Origin: Paramarasmius palmivorus
Lineage: Eukaryota; Basidiomycota; Agaricomycetes; Agaricales; Marasmiaceae
Reading direction: 5' to 3'
DNA length: 32,755 bases
NCBI GenBank assembly: GCA_037176845.1
Contig: JAYKXP010000300.1
Location: 1 to 32,755 of the forward strand
The position numbers and the translations under genes were made by a program. Below are positions 1 through 8,669 of this stretch, in pieces (positions within the stretch are counted from its first letter, which is position 1; each line of letters begins with the position of its first letter). The notes under the pieces were generated by a model. It did not search any database. It saw only the letters and a list, made by a program, of their open reading frames with translations, and was not told where the DNA came from.

Positions 1-248
1 TCTTGTTGCTCGCGGAGCTCCTCGTAGGCTGCTACCGACGCGCGTAGTCTAGTGACTTCAAGAAGGTCGTCTAGTGGTAACGGAGTATGGAACTCGTCGT
101 CACTATCCAGATTTCTAGGGGGTGTAGGTACTGCTCCTACTGTTCTAGCTTTGCGGGGTCTAGGTGGAAAATCTAGAATGTGTTCCCCGGCTTGTTGAGA
201 GTTTCTAGTAGTACGAGGCTTCGATTCTTGTGGAATCTTGTCTTCGTC
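1..248 (-). CDS. Gag-like N-terminal reading frame of the LTR retrotransposon (partial)
   Basis: An uninterrupted minus-strand frame of about 82 codons runs from just after a TAG at 249-251 to the left window edge. It has the look of a retroelement Gag N-terminus: hydrophilic, Pro- and Arg-rich (a stretch reading FPPRPRKARTVG), then an acidic DSDDEFHTPLPLDDLLEV segment leading into a helix rich in Glu, Ala and Arg. Codon use favours CTA, AGA and GTA, unlike the host genes here. There is no ATG in this frame, and no CAT at all on the plus strand between 1 and 420. Translation must therefore start by splicing or at a non-AUG codon, or this copy has lost its start. No zinc knuckle, protease or reverse transcriptase falls inside the window. 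The Gag assignment rests on position and composition, not a recognised domain. Confidence 0.5.
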
Positions 249-401
249 CTAGAGATAGTCTCTTTTGGGTTGAACTAGGTTTACGGCCTAATTCAGGAAG
301 TATATGAAAGCGTGGGCTATATAGCCTATGAAGCAAAATGTGTACTAATAAATGTAGAGCTCGCTCGGAGCGCTAGTAAGATTTCTTGTTATCTAGAACC
401 A

Positions 402-420
402 CCCCTCGCGGTGGGCTCCA
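402..420 (-). other. Candidate primer-binding site
   Basis: On the minus strand the sequence begins TGGAGCCCACCGCGAGGGG, two bases after the CA that ends the LTR. TGG at this place is complementary to the CCA tail of a tRNA, as expected for minus-strand priming. I could not match the remaining bases to a particular fungal tRNA from memory. Confidence 0.55.
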
Positions 421-747
421 AATGTGAGGCTTATAAAACGCTTGTGAACGAGCGAAATAATATGCCAAGTTGTGCGAGCGGGGTTCGACGTTGTCAAAGG
501 ATCCGTACAATCGACACAAGAAATCAACTAGCACACTAGGTGAACGTCTACAAATCACTAGGACACAAGGGAAGTGTACGAGCGATGAATGAAACAATGT
601 AATATGATAATATAGTCTCGATATGATCAAGACAACGCGAGCCAACCTATAAACCTATCTATAACTATTCCTATACGTTCCTATGACGCAAAATAACCTA
701 TCGAACCCAACAAGGGTAAAGACCTATTGTTCCTATGAAGGCTATGG

Positions 748-812
748 TTACACTAGTCGAACTAGCACGACAACCAAAGGCACTGATTACACTAGTCGAA
801 CTAGCACGACAA
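748..812 (+). repeat. 26-bp direct repeat pair inside the LTR
   Basis: Identical 26-bp copies at 748-773 and 787-812, each beginning TTACACTAGTCGAACTAG, are separated by 13 bp. They lie in the middle of the LTR, a usual place for transcription-factor sites in retroelements, but no known site is recognised. Confidence 0.8.
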
Positions 813-831
813 TCAGGCCACCTATAAGCTA

Positions 832-879
832 GTGGGGCTCCACACTAAGCTTTAACGACACTGGTGGGGCTCCACACTA
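832..879 (+). repeat. 16-bp direct repeat pair inside the LTR
   Basis: GTGGGGCTCCACACTA occurs at 832-847 and again at 864-879. The core GTGGGGCTCCAC is itself nearly palindromic, and it resembles the GTGGGCTCCA at the primer-binding site (411-420). Confidence 0.75.
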
Positions 880-2164
880 GTCCAGAAACAATCAATCCTA
901 TGCAAGAGACTAGACGCGCTAGCTCTGTCCTATGGGTATCTCAAAGTTCTAATTTCACGACTCTAGTTCAATATAGAGAAGGGCTTTTCAAGGTTTTATT
1001 TTCTAAGTTATTGTTCTAAGCACACGTCGCCTCTATGGTCAACGATAGAAGACAAGAACTCTGCTATTGGTGCACTAGGGCTACGTATATAGCGGGGTAA
1101 TTGCTTGAGAGCTTCCTAGGGGAAACCCTGCTGCTTATATACCCGCGAGCGTACATATTTTACATATAAGTGAAAGTGGACACGATAAAGTAATAGTAAC
1201 TATGCAAGAAATGAGAACGAGGAGAGGATTCTGTCCATATGAAGTAAGTATCTACCAGAAAAGGAAGGTTTGGATATATATTGGTCGGAATTCGACATTA
1301 TTTTGCAGGACTGCGAGTCATATTACTTTTGGGTTGCTAGGAAGTGGCGCGCGGAGGCGCTGTTCCGCATGGTGCGTTTCGGATATCGGTGCTAGGACAT
1401 AGTTATTCCGCTCGGAACTTGCTAGGAGTCCGATCTCGACCGAAACGCTTCGGATTCGTATCCGAGGAAGGTAGGCTCTATGCCCTCGTAGTTCTATATT
1501 ATATTTTCTATGTCCTAGGACAGTCCTGGCACAGAATCCTATCTGTTTCCTTGTTATAGGACTATATGTCCCTCACTAGTGTCTGTACTAGCAGTAGGAA
1601 TCCCAACTCGAAGCTCGAGGGATATTCCGATCGATATGGAAAGCTGTTAAGCCTCCATATGGTCCTCGTATCGATGACCCGGTTACTCGGACATTTCTAA
1701 TCCTGGTAACTCTGCTCTCAAAGGTGACTCGCACCTCCAGCTTCTACTGTATTTGGTATATAGCTCTGATTCGTCCCCTAGGGCCCTTCTACGCTGTGGT
1801 AGTTGGTCCTCGTTCACTATCCCATCTCATATGTCCCATAGCGCGAGTATAGTGTAGCCATATGACCCTACTAGGAAGTCTACCATGTACAGTAGCATGT
1901 CCTCGTAAGGTTCCAGCCTGGTAATAGAGTATAGATACGGTCTACAGGTTTCGACGCGTATCCGAGCGCAATCATATAGGGCTAACGACGACATCAACGT
2001 CTATGCGCGCGCAGCTAGTATTCACTGCGCAGTGCATGCCTATCTTATCCTTCGTCATATGCGCACTACTAGGTTCCTAGTAGTGCTACCAAGTCCATAT
2101 AGTACTTAGTACGATGTACTAGTGCGATTCTGAACACAACAATTGGTGTCAAAATGACTGTTTT

Positions 2165-5055
2165 TCAGCGATTTCGTTCTGGTACCCTCACAGCGGAGAC
2201 TGCGTGTATCTTCGCAAGAAGCTCCGATGGTGGAACTCGAAGGTTTGCAGTTTTCGCAAGGAAAGTCGGGTCCTCCGCTGGTAATCCAACAAACACTATG
2301 ACAGAGCCTTCACATACGGTGAGCTCCGTGTTTAGGGCATCTGGTGACAACATCCCTTTACGAACAGCGTTGGCGGTAGCTACAAAGTACCATCCATTCG
2401 AAGGTGACGCAGAAGCAGCGAACCCTGCTACCGAGTGATTGATATACCGGCGCGAGAAGATGTTGGTACTGATCGAAACCGTCCCCGTCGAGGATGCTGC
2501 AGAGGGTACCAAGGGAAAGCTCATTATTCGTGGCGGTCCGGGTGAAGATAGGAGTACCAGGAAATTGGAGAACGTAGCTGTACAGACTGCATCGGCGTCT
2601 GCGGTAATAGGATACGGCCTTGTGTCCACTACAAACATCATTTACTCGCTATGCAGGAGGATGATGGTTGACACATACTGCGGGCTAGCCTAGGCTTCAA
2701 CGTGGCACTGATTTCAGACAATAGTTTAGTGTTGAGAGTCCGTCCAGAAGCAGACTTCTGGCGGCTAAAAGCGACCAACACATGGCCACGAAGAAGGTCG
2801 GGCAACATCGATGCAGCATCCAAACAATCATACTCGTCCGCAGTGAAAGCAACAACACCTCGTATACTCAATCCTCTGTCTGATCTGGCAAACTGCTGCT
2901 CCTCGTCGGATCCTGCGAGTCCCAGAGTTAGTTTGTAAAACAATAAACTGTTCCCATGAGTGGTCTGATATAGATTGGATCGTTCCAGTAGTCCGACGAG
3001 ATACGAAAGACCATGGCTTGTCTTACAAACCGCTGTTAGGGCGGCGCAACGCAAGTTAATAACCTCACTTACCGAACATGTTGGCCAAAACACCTCTCTA
3101 CGCCCATCCAATCCAACGACTACATAAGCTTGCCCTCGAGTTGGCTGATATGAATAATGAGCAGTGAAAAGAGGTACAGCATAACGTGCAATCCAAACCT
3201 TTCTGATGACCTCGGTAAAGACAGTTTTTGGGGAGTTGCTCGCTGGCTCGGGATATTCGTCGACCGGCCCTACGCAATTTGATCCGCCAACATTGGATTC
3301 TTTGATCATAGTGGTGTCCTTTCTCCTCGAAATTCCTACCCGCGACATCATCCAGTGCGATGGTCGGCCGCCACGAATGTTATCCTCCTGAACTGTTTCG
3401 GAAGCTAACAATCCGTCTACTCCTTTGGAAATTGCGGACGGGGAATACGAATCAGCTGATGGGATAAGATTGGTTTCCCGATTTACGCTGTTTTCTTTAT
3501 CTGAACGCGTGCTAACAGTCGTCGAGGGAGCACACCTCAGCAACGGGGTTTTCCGGATTCAGTTCCACTTACTTGTTCGCAATTGCACGCTCATACGAGA
3601 GCCCGGGTGGTAGGTCGACAATAGCACCAACGCCTGATTCAGTAAAAGTCAGACCAACGAACGATATACAACAATGGAAACGGAACCTTTAGACTAACCA
3701 GTTTCAAAAAAACCTTGTTCCTTAACAGCCAATGGCAACAACGATTCAGCCTCAGAGATAAAATCCTGCAAGGCACGAACGGGCGTAGTGAACCCTCTTG
3801 CGACGGCGAACAGTTTCCGCCATAGGCTCGATTCCAACCTCAATAAAATTGGAGGCCGTGACGTTCCATAATGAAACCATGCCTACAGAATTTCAGTAAG
3901 AAAATCAATTAAATATCTCCTAACCATGTCCTTACCCTGAGGATGTGCAACTTAGTTATATTCGTGGACATCGGCGCGAAGTCGACTAAAAGCAAGACGG
4001 GTGTTATAGCCAAGGCCAACAGCAATGGTTGCCGTATCCTGGACAGGGGAGGCAGCTTCCAAACAGAACAGTCGAGAGGCAAACAACTATATGGCATGCC
4101 AGGCCAAAATACCACGAAAGGACGATTTGCACGGAAAGCGAGGGATTCATTTACGCGTACCGACCATTAGTACTATTTGAATTGAATGACCAGATGGAAC
4201 CATACCTGGAGCCACCTTTGTACAGTTCGTCAAAAGTAGAAGGCAGTTCACTATACCCCTGGGGAAGAAGTCAGAAAGGCCAAAAAAAGCACTGATCGTG
4301 ACTCACTTGCAAGGCATAGTTGACGCAGAATGCTGCTGCATGTACGTTCTGCATGATCTTGGATAAACTTCTGCCGTCGGAATATGAGGACAGCCCTTGG
4401 AGAAGCGCGTAACCGACGTACGCAAGGCCCTGCTCCCTAGGAGCTGACACCTTGGATGCCTGCAACAACGCAGGCTTCACAGAGTTTGATTTGAGAATAT
4501 CTCGGACATTTGCTATCACGTTCGGCCAACCTCGACCGTCTGCAATAGCAGGAAGTCCTCGCTGAAAGCCACCAAAGATGTCAAACAGAGACGCGGCGAG
4601 TAAATTTGCAGAACTCGTACTAGTTTCTGAGTTTCACCTACAACCGCAGTTCTTGGGACCACACGATTCAGGCAAGTGGAAACACCTTCCATCACTTTTT
4701 CAGGCATGAGTCGGTCTTGGAGATGTATACTACAAGCCACGTCCAGTAGTCGCAGCGCAAACAGATGCGAAACGACAGGCGCAGCTGACTTCTGTGTAGG
4801 GACCAGAGCACACCGATTAAACGCCATGTCGTTATAGGCGTCCTCCCGACACCTTTTATTAATGTCCCCGAGTAAGTTCTGCGCCATTCTCTGAGCAAAA
4901 TACTTCTGAGGGTCATAAAGATCAAAGTAATTGGCGTTGCTTACCCATAGATCTTCGGGCAACAGCGATGACCTATCGGCAGAGTATCCAACAAAGGGAC
5001 TGAACCAAGGCATGTCAATAAACAGTGGAACGGCAGATGGGTTGAATCCTTCCAT
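2165..5055 (-). CDS. Unrecognised multi-exon protein-coding gene
   Basis: I do not recognise the product. ATG at 5055 follows a probable 5'-UTR intron (5116-5073). Exons I can support are 5055-4686, 4626-4307 (about 106 residues, containing LFDIFGGFQRGLPAI), 4258-4206, and one from about 3849 to 3705 opening AWFHYGTSRPPIL. A short exon containing IVDLPPGLSYERA and a long C-terminal part reaching 2165 follow. These junctions keep phase, including the GTATGT donor near 2687 that joins the last two reading frames. The stretch 4205-3909 is ambiguous: one frame is hydrophobic and could be a membrane segment, another looks soluble. Extra short introns are likely in 3543-2641 (for example GTAAGT...AACAG near 3080-3040). 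I see no signal peptide or known motif. The stop lies 27 bp from the retrotransposon LTR, so the element sits in this gene's 3' UTR. The gene is probably real and possibly intact, but its exact exon set is unresolved. Confidence 0.55.
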
Positions 5056-5632
5056 TTCTGTCCCACCTTATACTGCAAATTAGCAAACACGGTGTAAGGA
5101 GAGCGACCCTACTCACCGGAGTTGTAAGGAAAACTGAAGTTGGGTAAGAAGGATAGATTGTGGGGACACAAGACGGAAATGAGGCGATCCAAAATTACGA
5201 TATGGATAGTTACATAAGTACACGTGGACACGACATCTCAACCGGGATCTCCTTACTATGCCAGTCTACTTACAAGCACGTAGTGTAACCCCAACTGAAG
5301 GATGCTTGTAGGCTGGCGCCAGTGGGTAATCACCCGCTCAACCCGTTAAAGCAGGGAATGGGCGACAGAGACCGTGAACGAACAAATGATATCGGCTAAT
5401 GGCCCGGTGTAATTACTCTGCACGTTTTCACATAGATGTTTCCTGAGAAAACACGCCAAAACAAAGACAGCATTACGTAGGGATGTACCCATATACAGGT
5501 ACAGTAACAAGCCTTAAACCCAAGCCAAACCACAATTGTACAACTACACCACAGTAGAGTACTTCCATACACTGAGAACAGTTATATTTATTAGTTGAAC
5601 TATCAAAACTAAATGGTATCAATAGCTCAGAG
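5056..5632. other. Intergenic region between the unrecognised gene and NLR-1
   Basis: This 577-bp gap holds the promoter and 5' UTR of the minus-strand gene at 2165-5055 and the 3' flank of NLR-1. A well-formed intron (GTGAGT donor at 5116, CTAAT-like branch site, TTTGCAG acceptor ending 5073) appears to lie in the 5' UTR, because an in-frame TAA precedes the ATG. I see no other gene or repeat. Confidence 0.5.
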
Positions 5633-8290
5633 CTAGACATTGCCCATCTCTATATATGCTTGTAGAGGTGGTAGTATAGCTAAACCTGCAAATGAATCTC
5701 GACGTTCATATAGAAGCTCCTTGAATGCAGCAAGATCTTTTGCCTGCACCAAAACAGTTAGTCTTGTTGAAATACACATGCAAACAGTATATTGCATACC
5801 TTTACTAGATTTCGAGTAACACTTCTAGAAGTGTTATATATAACATCATCATCAAACATCCTCTGAGCATCCTTGTGAAGATACTTATAAATGCCATATA
5901 TCCTCTCCAGCAACTTTCTACTGCTGTTACGTGGTGTGATATGTATCACAATCCAATCAGTAGGAAGGAATTTATAAGGATTTGAGGGGAAAATCAATGG
6001 ACACAGACTGTCATCACTCCCTCTATCCTTCCACCACTGATTATAATAGTGGTAAGCAAAATCTGCCACTTTTTCTGCTCCCTTCTCATGATATAAAGCA
6101 GAAAACCCACATTCCAACTGATAGGTAATGTGAATGGCACAGCGTCGGGCACTCTTTCTGTGAAGGCCAAGGTAAAACCCATCAAGAAAGGCCTCTGTTT
6201 TCTTGATGAATACTTGAGGTGCCTTCTCTTTGAGTAACTACATACAAATGAGAAAGTTTATATGAACTCAACAGATAATTCAGTGTTTACACACCTTTGC
6301 CCACTGTAAGCAATTCCTAAAGTTGAAGAGTATCTGTATACCAGACCCATCACCTATAGACCCAACCATAAAAGGGTCAACCTTGTCCAATTCAGCTAGT
6401 AAGCTGACACTTGGGGTTTCAACTTGATAACAGTAGCTTGCCCAGAATTTAGGTGCAGCCCATTCCAGACTCCATCTCCTAATAGAGCTGACTTTCTCTA
6501 TCCAGGCATAGAACATGATATGAAATAATGACTCTGAAGAGCAATGTGAGGGGTAATATGATGTATAAGAGGATAGAGTCCGAAGGAAGAGCACAGCAAC
6601 AAGGTCACAGTACTCTGATCTTGAATATGGCTGGATGTGATAATTTCCTGAACGGGCCTTATTCAGAAGAAACTCTGTAAAAGAGGCATGTAGAATGTGT
6701 ATCTTCATGGGAGAACGCTTGAAAGAGTAGAGGTATGAAAGAAGATCTTTAACCTCACTAGGTGTGGCTGTAAAGGGCATTGATGGAGGGTGAGGAGCAT
6801 CTGTAAGTTTGGGAACATGGATGACAGAGTGGAGTTTTGGAAGGAGCATCTCAACTTCACCAGGCTGGAGTTGGAAGATGCCTTTAATGATAGATGGTGT
6901 ATGTGAAGTAATGAGATCTGGTACATCCTCAGTTACATCAATGTGTGAAGGATGAGGAGTGACAAGAAACCGGAGAATGGGCTGGACCTTCTCCCAGTGG
7001 CATGTAGACATGATTTGTTTATATAGCATGTCAAGGGAAGGGTACAGAGAATCTGTCAGAGCACCAGATTCAGTTCTGAGGATGATCTTCAACCGGTCCT
7101 GTGGTCGCTCATCAGAAGTGTCCAGGTAGTTAATGACAGTGTTGGCAAAGATGAACTGTCCACTGGCTCTCCAGACAAGATTCCAGATAACACCTTTAGT
7201 GGGCCAGGACTCATCTTCATAGCAAAGGGCAGGAAGCTCTTCACGTAGACGAGCAAACTCTCCTGTAAGGAATTTCTGGATGTCCAGGTCACAATCAACT
7301 ATGCCAGTCAACCTCTGGATTTCATGGTCAGGACACTGTTGGCATTGGAGGTTATCAACTAGTGTCTGGATCCTATAACACTTCTCTCCTTCTGAAAGCC
7401 AGACCCAATCAACTTCCTCAATGCCTGTAGGACAGCGCCAAAAACGGCTTCTGGTATCCTGTATTGATAGCTCTTGACAACAGGCAACTAAGCATAGCCT
7501 GTCATAGGCAGTGCGGAGGTTGGACTCTCGACGACTACACAGAAGGAAATTGAAGGGGAAAGATGAAAGAGTAGAGCCTGTGATCACAAGATCAACCATC
7601 CCTAGAAGCCGCTGCTGAGACTGTAGATCAACACATTCATCAAGCCCATCTATGACAATGAGGTTCGGGATATCCAGGCGCTGGACAAGGGTGAGCTTTG
7701 AAAATGGCTCCAAGAGCAGCTTTCGCAACTGATTTTCGGATGAGGATTGGAATATGTGGGGATCAGAACGAATGGCATCAATAATCAAAGGACCGACAAC
7801 ATCCTTGAGCTTGGGTGATGTACAACATTGGTAGGCTAGGGTTGCGACGAAGCGATCGAGCTTGTCACAAGTGGGGTCGTTCCGCGAGAAGAAAAAGGTG
7901 GCAACCACGGAAGCCTCAGAGTTCTCCGATATCTTCTGTGCGATGGCTGACTTCCCGACTCCTGCGGAACCATTGACCCAGAAGACCCTAATGTTCTGAT
8001 CTTTCTCCTTTTTGATCCAACTACTCAGCGTTTCAAGGATGCTAACACGAGTGTTGGGAGCACAGTTTGGTTGGGGGTAGCGAGAGCCGGCATAATAGGT
8101 TGCGTTGGGTGCAGTGTGATCAGCGAGTTTCTGAAGGATTCGGGTTGTATCATCTACATTGTCCCAGTGAGCATCCTGTAGAGCAAGGAAGGGCTGGGTA
8201 CTTACCATGATGTATGTTGTATTGAGTGCCTCGAACATTGTTGAAAGTCCCGGCATTCATGGTAAAGGCTCCCGTAAAATGCGCAGCCAT
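5633..8290 (-). CDS. NLR-1: NACHT-domain NLR protein, intact
   Basis: Four exons (8290-8206, 8153-6295, 6237-5800, 5743-5633) with GT-AG introns give about 830 residues in one frame. Exon 1 (28 codons) carries the motif FTMNAGTFNNVRGTQYNI. The NACHT NTPase follows, with a Walker A GSAGVGKSAIAQ near residue 91 and a Walker B LIVIDGLDEC near 195. NACHT proteins of this STAND class oligomerise on ligand sensing, and in fungi they act in incompatibility and immunity. The C-terminal third (HASFTEFLL... to the WW and DWIV motifs and a final ELLYERR helix) is shared with NLR-2 and NLR-3 and shows no obvious WD40, ankyrin or TPR repeats. Relative to those paralogues it has two extra segments of about 45 and 30 residues. 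CpG is strongly depleted from about 5640 to 7500 although the frame stays open. ATG 8290 was chosen because it puts the conserved motif in frame and gives a phase-1 first intron as in NLR-2. Ligand unknown. Confidence 0.88.
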
Positions 8291-8498
8291 GACTGTCTAT
8301 CAATGCACCCGATGCGGATGGGACAGGTGCGGGGTTGGAATGGAAGGAAAGTGGAGAGGGTGGGGATGAGGCTGGTTTAGTGTGGAATGCGACAGAGATG
8401 AGTTCGGGAGCGGCGTGCAGACAGTTGCGGATTGATGTGATAGCGGATGCCAACAGAGATGGGCGGGGTGGGTGAGAAAAGAGGCCTGAGGCCTGAGG
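8291..8498 (-). promoter_or_regulatory. Remaining 5' flank of NLR-1, cut by the transposon
   Basis: Only about 208 bp separate the NLR-1 start codon from the transposon's left end. It is pyrimidine-rich on the coding strand (many CCC, CACC and CTC runs). The original upstream sequence continues at 15008, beyond the 6.5-kb insertion, so NLR-1 now reads from a shortened or transposon-supplied promoter. CCTGAGG is present twice in tandem at 8485-8498, next to the insertion. Confidence 0.45.
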
Positions 8499-8510
8499 CC
8501 CAACGAGATT
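8492..8510 (+). repeat. Transposon left end: target duplication plus TIR
   Basis: CCTGAGG (8492-8498) is followed by the inverted-repeat end CCCAACGAGATT (8499-8510). The same 12 bases recur inverted at 14989-15000 and the same seven recur in direct orientation at 15001-15007. Confidence 0.82.
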
Positions 8511-8526
8511 TGCGTGGATGCCATTC

Positions 8527-8560
8527 AATGACATCCGATGATGGCCGATGTCATTGGATA
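8527..8560 (+). repeat. Left subterminal repeats of the transposon
   Basis: Two facing copies of a GACATCC(G/A)AT-type motif lie here (AATGACATCCGATG and CCGATGTCATTGGAT). Multiple related copies occur near the right end, fitting subterminal transposase-binding sites. Confidence 0.55.
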
Positions 8561-8669
8561 GACCAATGAACGAGTTCCTTGCAATTGCTACAGGTACTGC
8601 CGAGGGGGGAAGAATGTTCATCCAAGAACTTGGCGTCTACATAAGAAACAGCGGATAATTGAGTCGACG

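Larger units (their letters stand above)
1..2138 (-). mobile_element. LTR retrotransposon, 5' end (long LTR, PBS, start of Gag)
   Basis: Read on the minus strand this has the standard 5' order of an LTR retrotransposon. A long LTR begins near 2138 and ends in CA at 423-424. A 2-nt spacer (421-422) and a TGG-initial primer-binding site (420 down to about 402) follow, then a reading frame starting near 248 that leaves the window at base 1. Base composition differs from everything to the right: the tetramer CTAG recurs throughout (about 35 copies by hand count against about 8 expected). The rest of the element and the other LTR lie outside the window, so family (Ty3 or Ty1 type) and target duplication cannot be read. 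The element abuts the 3' end of the gene at 2165-5055. Confidence 0.65.
423..2138 (-). repeat. 5' long terminal repeat (about 1.7 kb)
   Basis: The left boundary is TGTGAG at 423-428, adjoining the primer-binding site. The right boundary is most likely ...GAACACA ending at 2138 (or ACAACA at 2141), giving TGT...ACA termini. After this point composition switches to normal genic sequence. No real coding frame is present inside; the small open frames are short and unlike proteins. It holds two pairs of direct repeats at 748-879. The outer boundary is inferred without the partner LTR and could be off by a few bases. Confidence 0.5.

Noticed and set aside
8202..8621. 139-codon minus-strand open frame overlapping the NLR-1 first exon
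   Set aside because: It is out of frame with the conserved N-terminal motif and reads through the intron at 8205-8154 and the transposon boundary. The NLR-1 frame from ATG 8290 explains the region.
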